From positions 1-7,342 of the forward strand of contig DAOVKH010000086.1 in assembly GCA_030631875.1 (NCBI GenBank): a DNA stretch of 7,342 nt, in the 5' to 3' direction. Made by a program: the position numbers and the translations under genes. A model generated the notes under the pieces. The model ran no database searches and was not told the DNA's origin. It saw only the letters and a program-made list of their open reading frames with translations. Positions 1-6,497 of this stretch are shown here, piece by piece. This DNA comes from Deltaproteobacteria bacterium. GTDB lineage: Bacteria; Desulfobacterota; GWC2-55-46; DRQE01. The first letter of the stretch is position 1, and every line of letters starts with the position of its first letter.

Positions 1-2142
1 GTGCTGGCACCGGTAATGATTATCGAGCCTGCGGGGCTGAACGTACCCGATATGGCGCCGGGCGAGTCCTTGAGCGGTGAGTTCACGGTCACCAACTATG
101 GCTTGATCGCGCTCTATGATGTTGGGTTGAGCTTCCCCACAAGCTACGGAGACTATGATATAGAGGTCTTTAGAGACGTCCTGCCCGACCGCCTTGAGGC
201 CATGCAGTCGGTTACCGTACCGTACAGGATTACGCGCCGCGCGGCTCAAGAGATATCGTTATACGAATCTTCCGGCGAATCTTCGGCAGAAGCTTACGCC
301 TGTTATAATGATGGCACAATCGTAAACGCCATGAGCACGACTAATGGTATGTATATCACGACAGATGAACTCTTCAGCGAGGTCTCTGGCTTTGGCGGCG
401 GGTGCTACGACAATATGGTGGTAAGCTTATTTGGTAAGTGTGTAATATGCCCGAATACGCTGGCCGAGAGGATAGCAACGAAGATTGCAAACTTCCTTTT
501 TAATTTTGGAAAGGACTGCTCCTCTTCATCATCGTCGGATAGTAGCAGCTCTGGAGATGGTGATGGAGAAGGCCAAAGTACCAGTGGCGGTGGTGGTGGC
601 TACGGCTCGCCCATAACCCAGATAGCGTGCAGTACTACGTCGCCACCACCGTGCGAAGGCGAGGGTTGCGAGACTTCAGTTGAAGGAGAAGGCGAACCAT
701 GCGAGGGCACCGGTGCGATAACCGGCGAGGGGCAGTGCATGGAGTGCATAGCCGGGGTGAAAGTATATATGGAGAATTGCGGTGGAGAGTGTACCACCGA
801 TGGTGCTAAAGAAAACTGCCTTGAATGTAAAAGAGACATAAGTGGAAATCTTACGTGGGCTGAGATACTTGGCTGTGAGACGTGTAATGTTAGTGGTGAC
901 CTCGAACCCTGCATAGAGTGTGTGGGTGGGGTAATAGTGCCTAAAATTAATTGCCAGACTTGCGATATGGAGAATGATCCTTATGGTGACAGTTGCAATC
1001 AAAGTATCAGCCTATGTGTTCTTAGTACTTGTAGTGATGGGGAGTGTGGTTTTTACGAAAAATACTGCGCGCCTTCACAAAACGAGTGTATGAAGAGGGA
1101 ATGTAGTCCTCTGGCTGGAGGAGCGTGCATTGAAGTACCGATACCGGGTTGCGGCGAGGAGTGTATGGAAGAGGAAGAAGGTAATATAGATGGGTGTTCT
1201 AGGTGCACACAAGGCATATGGAACAAGATATCCGGTTGTGGCGAGGAGTGTACCGATGGAGAAGAGGGCAATATAGAGGGATGCCTCAAGTGTACAAACA
1301 ACTCCATGGTTCTAATGCCTGATTGTGAGTCGTGTATGATTGATGGGCCGGTAAATGGTAACGTATGTAAGCTTTGCTCGGATGGGACAGTAGAAAACCA
1401 GACAGGAAACAGTTGTGATGATGGTCTCTACTGTACTACCTCTGAGGTATGTGGTGATGGAACGTGTAGTGGGGGGGAACCAATACCAGATGAGATACTT
1501 GAAAGTTATTCTGTGGCAGTCAACCTGGATAAAGTTTATGGTGGTGTTAAAGAGTACTTGAGGTCTATTTATGGTGATGATGCGCCTGATTTGCATGTGC
1601 AAGCATCGGGTAGTTATTCGCCTGTAGAGTCTTGTTGTGAAAGAAATTATGGAAGTATGGAAGATGTTAAGATAGGAACAGTTGCTATAAGTGGAGGGGT
1701 TTCGGCAGAACTTCCTGTGCCGGGCTTGGCGGCTAAGCTTCCTTTCGGTTTGGGAGATGCAGGCTTGTTCGTCGGTATTGGTCTGAATACAGGTGGCTCG
1801 CTGTCTTTTGATTATAATACGTGCGATTATGTGTTGACAGGCTCAGCTTCTGCTTCGGTAGGGGCTACTGCAGAGCTGATTCTTAAAGCTGCGGCAGGAG
1901 ACTTCATATATGCCTATGCAAAGGGTACTACGGGACTCAATGGTCAGGTGACTGGAATTTTAGGCAAAGATAATTTGGGTCGTTCAGTGCTTACGACTGA
2001 ACTCACAGGCGGGCATGACGGTATTGTAGGTGAGGTGGGCATCAAGTTTTGGGATGAGAGGGCTGAGCTTGCAACAGACTTTACTTTCGTAGACCCAGGT
2101 AGTTTGACGTTGTTTAGCGTTACGGTGCCAATTGACATATAG
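1..2142 (+). CDS. C-terminal part of a large cysteine-rich repeat, probably surface or secreted protein (5' partial)
   Basis: The reading frame is open from the first base and ends at TAG 2140-2142. The GTG at position 1 has no visible ribosome binding site and the first residues are not a signal peptide, so the gene very probably continues upstream. Residues about 4-80 look like a beta-sandwich domain of the kind found in exported proteins (hydrophobic-polar alternation, 'SGEFTVTNYG'). Residues 173-201 are a Ser/Gly/Asp low-complexity linker. Residues 234-489 hold 37 cysteines in imperfect repeats of C-x2-3-C pairs, ending in a 'CDDGLYC...VCGDGTCSGG' module (472-492) like those in myxobacterial and other deltaproteobacterial surface proteins. 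Residues 493-713 are Gly/Ser/Thr-rich and look beta-stranded, with no cell-wall or membrane anchor. I infer an exported, disulfide-rich structural or adhesive protein; the exact family is not recognised. The small secreted-protein gene follows after 40 bases and may be cotranscribed. Confidence 0.75.
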   Translation: MLAPVMIIEPAGLNVPDMAPGESLSGEFTVTNYGLIALYDVGLSFPTSYGDYDIEVFRDVLPDRLEAMQSVTVPYRITRRAAQEISLYESSGESSAEAYACYNDGTIVNAMSTTNGMYITTDELFSEVSGFGGGCYDNMVVSLFGKCVICPNTLAERIATKIANFLFNFGKDCSSSSSSDSSSSGDGDGEGQSTSGGGGGYGSPITQIACSTTSPPPCEGEGCETSVEGEGEPCEGTGAITGEGQCMECIAGVKVYMENCGGECTTDGAKENCLECKRDISGNLTWAEILGCETCNVSGDLEPCIECVGGVIVPKINCQTCDMENDPYGDSCNQSISLCVLSTCSDGECGFYEKYCAPSQNECMKRECSPLAGGACIEVPIPGCGEECMEEEEGNIDGCSRCTQGIWNKISGCGEECTDGEEGNIEGCLKCTNNSMVLMPDCESCMIDGPVNGNVCKLCSDGTVENQTGNSCDDGLYCTTSEVCGDGTCSGGEPIPDEILESYSVAVNLDKVYGGVKEYLRSIYGDDAPDLHVQASGSYSPVESCCERNYGSMEDVKIGTVAISGGVSAELPVPGLAAKLPFGLGDAGLFVGIGLNTGGSLSFDYNTCDYVLTGSASASVGATAELILKAAAGDFIYAYAKGTTGLNGQVTGILGKDNLGRSVLTTELTGGHDGIVGEVGIKFWDERAELATDFTFVDPGSLTLFSVTVPIDI
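520..603 (+). repeat. Ser then Gly/Asp low-complexity linker inside the cysteine-rich protein
   Basis: Codons 174-201 encode a run of serines interrupted by aspartate, then Gly-Asp-Gly-Asp, and finally five glycines. The run mixes TCC, TCT, TCA, TCG, AGT and AGC serine codons, so it is not a simple nucleotide slippage repeat. It separates the N-terminal beta domain from the cysteine-rich block and is probably a flexible extracellular linker. Confidence 0.6.
700..1467 (+). repeat. Cysteine-rich repeat block: seven degenerate units plus a terminal CDDG module
   Basis: At protein level the units start near residues 233, 259, 291, 317, 383, 412 and 441. Each has a (G/N/D)C-x2-3-C pair, an acidic or Gly/Asn stretch, a C-x2-C pair and a short hydrophobic tail. 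The unit from 317 is expanded to about 66 residues. The units at 383 and 412 are the clearest: they are exactly 29 codons (87 bases, 1147-1233 and 1234-1320) apart and match at 15 of their first 21 residues. The unit at 441 keeps the same register. The final module (471-492) has four cysteines. The even number of closely paired cysteines in most units suggests local disulfide knots rather than metal sites, which is an inference. Confidence 0.7.
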
Positions 2143-2182
2143 CCTAGAAGCATGGTGTATGGTTAATTTAAAATAGGAGATA

Positions 2183-2839
2183 ATGATGAAAAATTTAGCC
2201 TGTAGTCTTTATATGCTATTGTTTTGCTTTGTTTTCTCAGCCGGGCCGTTATACGCCGGTGAACTTCCCGAACCGCTATTTGACACATCGGAACCGGTAA
2301 AAAAGGGGATAACAAGAGAATATGTCTATTACTTTGACGTAATGGAATACACACCTCCCGTAAAGGTTGAGTTGGTGAGCAATAGGTCTGATGCTCGTCA
2401 AGATAATCCTGAAAATGCTCTAATATCGAGTATATCTGCTATGTATGCCAAGGATTATGAATGGTGGCTGAACACCTGGGATACAGATTCCAGGGAGATG
2501 ATGCGGGAAAGAAACAAAGTGAAGGGATGGTCTCCTGATTTTTGGAGGAAGGGATGGGAAGGATTTTTGAAAGATCGAGAAGCCATACTTACGCATAGGG
2601 TGGACACAGGTGATTATGTGATAATCGGATACAGCCTGGTCTCTGAGGAAAAAGATAGAAAAACTTACGAATCGTCCTTTGTATTTAAGAAGCAGGGAGA
2701 GGAGTGGTTCTCGACGCAGGACTTAATTGAAGACCCTGTTTCGCAGGGCTGGAGGACTCCTGAGAAGGAGATACCAAGGCAACGTGGTAAGAGAAATCCG
2801 AGAGATTTGAAGAGGCTAAAGGAAATACTTTTAAAGTAG
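2183..2839 (+). CDS. Small secreted/periplasmic protein of unknown function, possibly NTF2-like
   Basis: I do not recognise a named family. Residues 1-25 form a classical signal peptide: Lys at position 3, a hydrophobic core rich in Leu, Phe and Cys, and a 'PLYA' cleavage site before GEL. There is no lipobox cysteine at the cleavage point. The mature part is about 190 residues and starts with an acidic/proline stretch. A middle section rich in Trp, Tyr and Glu ('MYAKDYEWWLNTWD') is followed by 'DYVIIGYSLVSEE' and 'SSFVFKKQGEEWF', a helix-then-strand order compatible with an NTF2-like fold; this is inference only. The C-terminus is strongly basic (Lys/Arg-rich last 25 residues). Two adjacent ATGs exist. 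AGGAGA at 2175-2180 sits only 2 bases before the first, so the second (2186) is the more likely start. It may be cotranscribed with the cysteine-rich gene. Confidence 0.75.
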   Translation: MMKNLACSLYMLLFCFVFSAGPLYAGELPEPLFDTSEPVKKGITREYVYYFDVMEYTPPVKVELVSNRSDARQDNPENALISSISAMYAKDYEWWLNTWDTDSREMMRERNKVKGWSPDFWRKGWEGFLKDREAILTHRVDTGDYVIIGYSLVSEEKDRKTYESSFVFKKQGEEWFSTQDLIEDPVSQGWRTPEKEIPRQRGKRNPRDLKRLKEILLK

Positions 2840-2904
2840 TTTCGTAGCCAAGTTCTGTAGGGTGGCTCTGTCCATTGAATCCTTGACACCAACTGTCTGT
2901 ATGA

Positions 2905-2927
2905 CCTTCGACAGGCTCAGGGCAAAC
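2905..2927. repeat. REP-like intergenic repeat, single copy
   Basis: The 23 bases start CCTTCGACAGG and continue CTCAGGGCAAAC. This matches, with one difference (CAAAC for CGAAC), a short palindromic-type sequence I remember as very common between genes in many proteobacterial and metagenomic genomes. Such elements are usually moved by REP-associated tyrosine transposases (RAYT). The single changed base weakens the TTCG/CGAA pairing at the ends, so this copy may be decayed. No transposase is present nearby. Confidence 0.55.
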
Positions 2928-2967
2928 TATTGTATTCCTCCGTACTATTTATTCCAACCTTTAAATA

Positions 2968-2997
2968 TTGACAAAATCCCTCCCAAAGTAGTACTAT
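2968..2997 (+). promoter_or_regulatory. Sigma-70-type promoter for the DUF1015-methyltransferase unit
   Basis: TTGACA (2968-2973) and TACTAT (2992-2997) are separated by 18 bases, and the -10 lies 52 bases ahead of the ATG at 3050. The surrounding sequence is AT-rich. The -10 hexamer is the same as in the two other predicted promoters of this window. Confidence 0.6.
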
Positions 2998-3037
2998 ATT
3001 CGACTAACAATTCCGCAATATTATAAAAACACTTAAC

Positions 3038-3043
3038 AGGAGA
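3038..3043 (+). promoter_or_regulatory. Ribosome binding site of the DUF1015 gene
   Basis: AGGAGA lies 6 bases before the ATG at 3050. This is a strong, well-spaced Shine-Dalgarno sequence that fixes the start. Confidence 0.75.
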
Positions 3044-3049
3044 CCTAAG

Positions 3050-4423
3050 ATGGCAGTAGTAAAAGGATTCAGAGGACTGCGTTACAGCTTTGCGAGGCTT
3101 GGAGATTTAAATCCCGTCATGGCTCCGCCATACGATGTTATTTCACCCGAATTTCAGGAGAAGCTCTACAAGCGTCATCCAAAGAATATCGTCAGGCTCA
3201 TACTCGGCAAGGTAGAAGATACCGACACCGACGATAACAACCGCTACACTCGCTCTGCCAAAGAATTCAACGACTGGAAGCGAGAGGGTGTGCTCGAAGC
3301 CCTGCCAAGGCCTTCGGTCTACTACTACACGCAGAGCTATAAGCTCCCCGACGGTACCTTCAGAACCCGTAAGGGCTTCATAGCGCGGATACGCATTGAG
3401 GAGCTTGGTTCCGGCTCAATTCATCCGCATGAGAGAACTCTATCGGGGCCAAAGGCCGACCGCTTGAAACTCATTAAGGCCTGCGAGGCGAACCTGAGCT
3501 GTATATTCTCGCTCTACCCGGAGAGTGGTGATACGCCTCGTGAAGAGCGTGTTACCGCCATACTCGACTACCTGAGAGATACCGACCCGATGGTAGACGT
3601 AAAGGGCGACGACGGCGTTACGAATAAGGTCTGGAAGGTCGGCGAGGATGATGTTCTGGCCAAGATAGAGGAGGGCATGAAGGATAAGAGCATCTTCATA
3701 GCCGACGGTCACCACCGCTACGAGACGGCCCTTAATTATCGCAACTATATGCGTGAGCAGGTCAAGAAAGAAACAGGCAAAGAAGCTACAGGCGAAGAGC
3801 CATTTAACTACGTTATGATGTACTTCGCTTCGATGGCAGAGGAAGGCCTCGATATATTTCCCATACACAGGATAATTCACAGCATAGACGACTTTGATGG
3901 CGACGACTTCCTTGCAAAGTGCGGCGAGTACTTTGATATTCAGGAGATGCCATTTAAAGAAGATAATGAGAAGGCCGTCAGAAAAAGGCTCATCGATACT
4001 ATGGCAGAGGGCGCAGACGAGACCACATACCTTGGCCTCCACATACGAGAGCGAGATATATATTACCTCCTTAAGTTAAAGACGACCGACTCTATGGATG
4101 ATGTCTTCGAAGGCGATATGCCAGACGTATATAAGCACCTGGACGTAAGCGTTCTGCATGCGTTGATACTCGGTAAGCTCTTAAATGTAAGCATCGAAGA
4201 TCAGGCAAAGCAGAAGAATATCGTCTACATGAAGGATACCGAGACTGCCGTTCGTGCAGGGCGTGAAGAGACCAACCAGATGACATTCTTCATGAACGCT
4301 ACGAAGGTGAGCGAGGTTCAGAGCGTATCTGAGGCAGGTTTGCTAATGCCGCAGAAGTCGACCTACTTCTACCCGAAGCTTCTTTCGGGCGTAGTCATAA
4401 ACCCTTTATCTGAAGAGGACTAA
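3050..4423 (+). CDS. DUF1015 family protein
   Basis: The 457-residue product is of typical length for the DUF1015 family (COG4198), whose role is not generally established. Family hallmarks are visible: the N-terminal 'FRGLRY' and 'APPYDVISPE' (about residues 6-40), 'SIHPHERT' (123-130) with 'SGPKADRLKL' just after it, and 'ADGHHRYETA' (218-227). The protein has no signal peptide or membrane segment, so it should be cytoplasmic. The DGHHR motif resembles the core motif of ParB/sulfiredoxin-fold proteins, some of which are free-serine kinases; applying that to this protein is inference. The start is set by AGGAGA 6 bases upstream, and a promoter lies just ahead. The stop is 5 bases before the next gene, so the two are almost certainly cotranscribed. 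Confidence 0.9.
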   Translation: MAVVKGFRGLRYSFARLGDLNPVMAPPYDVISPEFQEKLYKRHPKNIVRLILGKVEDTDTDDNNRYTRSAKEFNDWKREGVLEALPRPSVYYYTQSYKLPDGTFRTRKGFIARIRIEELGSGSIHPHERTLSGPKADRLKLIKACEANLSCIFSLYPESGDTPREERVTAILDYLRDTDPMVDVKGDDGVTNKVWKVGEDDVLAKIEEGMKDKSIFIADGHHRYETALNYRNYMREQVKKETGKEATGEEPFNYVMMYFASMAEEGLDIFPIHRIIHSIDDFDGDDFLAKCGEYFDIQEMPFKEDNEKAVRKRLIDTMAEGADETTYLGLHIRERDIYYLLKLKTTDSMDDVFEGDMPDVYKHLDVSVLHALILGKLLNVSIEDQAKQKNIVYMKDTETAVRAGREETNQMTFFMNATKVSEVQSVSEAGLLMPQKSTYFYPKLLSGVVINPLSEED

Positions 4424-4428
4424 GGACC

Positions 4429-5055
4429 GTGACCGAGACCATAGGCCCGTATAGTTTTACTCAAGATCGGCGGTTATCTCAAGATTCATCCCAGAAGATA
4501 ACCGCCGATACCTTATTACTCTCCGAGTTCGTACTCCCACTACTAATTGAAGATAAAGAAGCTTCGGTCATAGAGCTTGGCATCGCTACGGGTGCTATTG
4601 CGTTTGCGCTCTGCGCCAAGTCTTCCGTAGAGAAGTTTACCGGCGTTGAAGTTAATAAAGACGCATTCGATATCTTTGCCGCTAATATAGAGGCCAACTC
4701 CCTCGGCTCTCGCATAGAGGCCGTGAACTCTGATTGGCGTGAGTTATACGACTTATATCCGCGCGGCACTTTCGGGGTCGTCGTCTGTAATCCGCCCTAT
4801 ATGAAGCGCGGCGAGGGGAGGGTTAGCCCCAACCCCGCGCGCGCTATGGCACGCTCGGAGACCTTAGGTGAGCTTAGAGACTTGGTCGATATATCGGCCT
4901 ACCTGGCAGGTGATTCGGGGAGTATCTGCTACGTCTTTCCTATTAAACGCCGAGAGGAACTCATCGAAGAATTAAAGCGTGTGGGCTTTGAGGTAGAGCG
5001 TATGGAAGAGGTCGATGGCGGTAAGCTCTTTCTGGTGGAGGCGAGGGGTAGGTGA
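4429..5055 (+). CDS. TrmN6/YfiC-like class I N6-adenine methyltransferase
   Basis: This 208-residue cytoplasmic protein has a Rossmann methyltransferase fold. Motif I, the S-adenosylmethionine loop, is 'ELGIATGA' (49-56). Motif IV is 'NPPY' (121-124), the signature of methylation at an exocyclic amino nitrogen. The residues after it (K-R-G-E-G-R...NPARAMARSE) match the pattern of tRNA1(Val) A37 N6-methyltransferases. The N-terminal stretch 'QKITADTLLLSEFV' fits the same group, where a D-x-x-L-L segment precedes motif I. The tRNA substrate is a family-level guess; rRNA or protein glutamine methylation is less likely. The GTG start has AGAGGA (4414-4419) inside the end of the DUF1015 gene, 9 bases upstream, so translation may be coupled. 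The stop at 5053-5055 faces the convergent membrane-protein gene across 15 bases. Confidence 0.82.
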   Translation: MTETIGPYSFTQDRRLSQDSSQKITADTLLLSEFVLPLLIEDKEASVIELGIATGAIAFALCAKSSVEKFTGVEVNKDAFDIFAANIEANSLGSRIEAVNSDWRELYDLYPRGTFGVVVCNPPYMKRGEGRVSPNPARAMARSETLGELRDLVDISAYLAGDSGSICYVFPIKRREELIEELKRVGFEVERMEEVDGGKLFLVEARGR

Positions 5056-5070
5056 GGTGAGCCTTTTGCC

Positions 5071-5649
5071 CTACGAAGCTATATGATGGAATAACACCCT
5101 CATTAAATAAACCGCTGCAAAGGGCATTACCAAGAGCAGACCAAATGACAAATATTGTGATTTACAGTTGTCGTAGCCTTCACTCTCTCTTATCAAATTC
5201 CCTAACTTCGAAGCTTCATAGAAGAGGGTCGGAACAATAATACAAAAAACAACAGCATAGTAGATAAGACCGAAGATACCTAACCCCCATACATATCCGG
5301 CTTCCTCAAGAAAACTGTATACCAACAGGCAAAGACCTAATGGAACGGTTATTTTGAGCAACTTCGAGAACTCATATAAACGGTCAAACCGTTCGCCTCT
5401 CTTGAAAATTATTATTACAGCCAAATAAAACAAAGCCCACGGCAACAGGGCATTCATTACTGCCAATACCACATAATTTTCATTAAAATATAAAACAAAA
5501 TCGATCGTCCCCCACGTAATCATTATTGGAAGCACGTCGAATAAGGTGTTCCCTATTAACAAGGCCCTAAAGAACGGAAAGATTATAATAATAAAAATCT
5601 TGAGTGTTCTATTATCTTTCATAATTAGCATTGTATTACGAAGTTCCAA
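5071..5649 (-). CDS. AT-rich polytopic membrane protein of unknown function
   Basis: I recognise no family. The 192-residue product has five or six hydrophobic segments (about residues 16-33, 37-55, 59-82, 99-114, 118-142 and 165-186), with a basic loop near 83-99 ('KRGERFDRLYEFSK') and an acidic/polar loop near 145-163. It should sit in the inner membrane. The predicted start is TTG at 5649, with AGAGAG 4 bases upstream and 8 bases after the stop of the DciA gene. ATG at 5631 or 5622 are alternatives, but they lack a good ribosome binding site. It is the last gene of the leftward unit. Its base composition differs sharply from the neighbour: 60-base stretches count 38, 37 and 22% G+C, against 57% in a stretch of the DciA gene. 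This suggests a later insertion or a fast-changing accessory gene. Confidence 0.7.
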   Translation of the reverse strand: MELRNTMLIMKDNRTLKIFIIIIFPFFRALLIGNTLFDVLPIMITWGTIDFVLYFNENYVVLAVMNALLPWALFYLAVIIIFKRGERFDRLYEFSKLLKITVPLGLCLLVYSFLEEAGYVWGLGIFGLIYYAVVFCIIVPTLFYEASKLGNLIRESEGYDNCKSQYLSFGLLLVMPFAAVYLMRVLFHHIAS

Positions 5650-5657
5650 AAAACTCT

Positions 5658-6194
5658 CTACTCATCCCCACCCATCGTCTTGCTCTTCTCCATGGCGCGT
5701 TTGATGGTTTCTCTTATAGTTTCGTCCTCTACGACGGCGGTCGTTCTTTCGATAAAATCCCGTTCCTCATCGGTCATTTCGCGTACGGGGCGGGGCTTTT
5801 TCTTTGATGTTGCGGTTGGGGGGAATTCCTTCTTATCCGATGCCTTGAATATGACCTTCTTTATGTAGCCCTCGCCAAGGAGGGCGTTTGTCTTTTCGAT
5901 TATAGTCTGGACGTGGAACTGGAGTTCGTTCATCCAGGCCGCAGATGTTACTTCGACGTATAGTATGGAGCGTTTTATGCTCGACGGGCGGGCGCGAAGC
6001 GCGATATTCTCTCCGACAATATCCGTCCACGCGCGGAGCACTTTGAACTCCTTTATCCTCTTGCCAAGGCCCAGGAATGGAAACGACGAGCCGAGAACAT
6101 TCTTTACCGAGAGAGGAGGTTTATTGGCTCGCGGGTCGAGTTGCCCGGGCTCGGGGCGTCTGCGCCTTCTTCCTCTATGGCTATGGCCGCCCAT
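5658..6194 (-). CDS. dciA: DciA/DUF721 family replication protein
   Basis: The central part (about residues 30-115) fits the DUF721/DciA domain: 'VLRAWTDIVGENIA' (52-65) with the conserved Trp and Gly, a beta strand 'ILYVEV' (77-82), then 'SAAWMNELQFH' (84-94) with the second Trp and the hydrophobic helix. DciA is the ancestral partner that loads the DnaB replicative helicase in bacteria lacking DnaC or DnaI. That role is family knowledge, not shown here. The first 20 residues are Gly/His/Arg-rich (R9-R13) and could touch DNA. The C-terminal 50 residues are charged and helical. ATG 6194 lies 3 bases after the stop of the upstream small membrane gene, with GAAGAGGA in that gene's last codons as ribosome binding site. 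The downstream membrane gene follows after 8 bases. Confidence 0.82.
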   Translation of the reverse strand: MGGHSHRGRRRRRPEPGQLDPRANKPPLSVKNVLGSSFPFLGLGKRIKEFKVLRAWTDIVGENIALRARPSSIKRSILYVEVTSAAWMNELQFHVQTIIEKTNALLGEGYIKKVIFKASDKKEFPPTATSKKKPRPVREMTDEERDFIERTTAVVEDETIRETIKRAMEKSKTMGGDE

Positions 6195-6197
6195 GGT

Positions 6198-6455
6198 CTA
6201 AGATATCCTCTTCTTGTTGAGCCTTCCGCCTAAGAATTGGCCCAAGACGGCACTTGCTAAGATTAGAGGTATGGCCTTGTAGCTAAGGCCTACGAATATT
6301 CTAAGTGCTATTATCAGCGGTATGGGGGCGTGTATATACAAAAACCACGTAAATGATAGCCGCTTGCAATTCGAGCGAAGGTAGCCGAATGGAATATTCA
6401 CGACGAGGGCGAATAGGGTGACGGCTAAGAGTTGTATAAGTATGTTATCTGTCAT
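6198..6455 (-). CDS. Small inner-membrane protein (85 aa), conserved-type hypothetical
   Basis: The product is mostly hydrophobic, with three likely membrane segments (about residues 4-22, 36-53 and 58-76). A basic loop 'LRSNCKR' joins the first two and the C-terminal tail is basic (R77 to R83). The motifs 'NIPFGYLR' (20-27) and 'IHAPIPL' (41-47) look conserved and resemble small unnamed membrane proteins I remember from deltaproteobacteria, a recollection I cannot verify. Only one start is possible: ATG 6455 is preceded in frame by a TAA with no start codon between. The ribosome binding site is poor; GGCGGA is more than 10 bases upstream. It is the first gene of the leftward unit and ends 3 bases before dciA, so the two are cotranscribed. 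The function is unknown. Confidence 0.75.
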   Translation of the reverse strand: MTDNILIQLLAVTLFALVVNIPFGYLRSNCKRLSFTWFLYIHAPIPLIIALRIFVGLSYKAIPLILASAVLGQFLGGRLNKKRIS

Positions 6456-6497
6456 AGGATTTTGGTCCGCCGTTAAGCATGATTAGGCGTAAGTGGC

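Larger units (their letters stand above)
2840..3049. other. Intergenic region between the secreted-protein gene and the DUF1015 gene
   Basis: No coding frame or hairpin-plus-T-run terminator is visible here. It contains one REP-like sequence (2905-2927) and, in its AT-rich right half, a promoter for the DUF1015 gene (2968-2997) and its ribosome binding site. Confidence 0.7.

Noticed and set aside
600..1307. Minus-strand open frames with His/Ser/Pro-rich products across the cysteine repeats
   Set aside because: They are the reverse reading of the Gly/Glu/Cys-rich repeat codons, with no independent coding signal.
1147..1320. CRISPR-like array from the 87-base periodicity
   Set aside because: The period is an exact multiple of three in an open frame, the copies diverge at third positions and there are no unique spacers; it is a protein repeat.
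2883..2911. TTGACA at 2883-2888 as a further promoter
   Set aside because: The bases 17 positions downstream (CTTCGA) do not resemble a -10 element and fall within the REP-like sequence.
2943..2948. Extra TACTAT upstream of the DUF1015 promoter
   Set aside because: No acceptable -35 lies 16-19 bases before it (GGGCAA at the expected place).
3440..4042. Long minus-strand open frame of 200 codons inside the DUF1015 gene
   Set aside because: It lies antisense to a gene with clear family motifs, and its translation shows no domain or ribosome binding support; it is a codon-bias shadow.
5056..5070. Bidirectional terminator between the convergent genes
   Set aside because: The 15-base gap contains no hairpin followed by a T-run on either strand.
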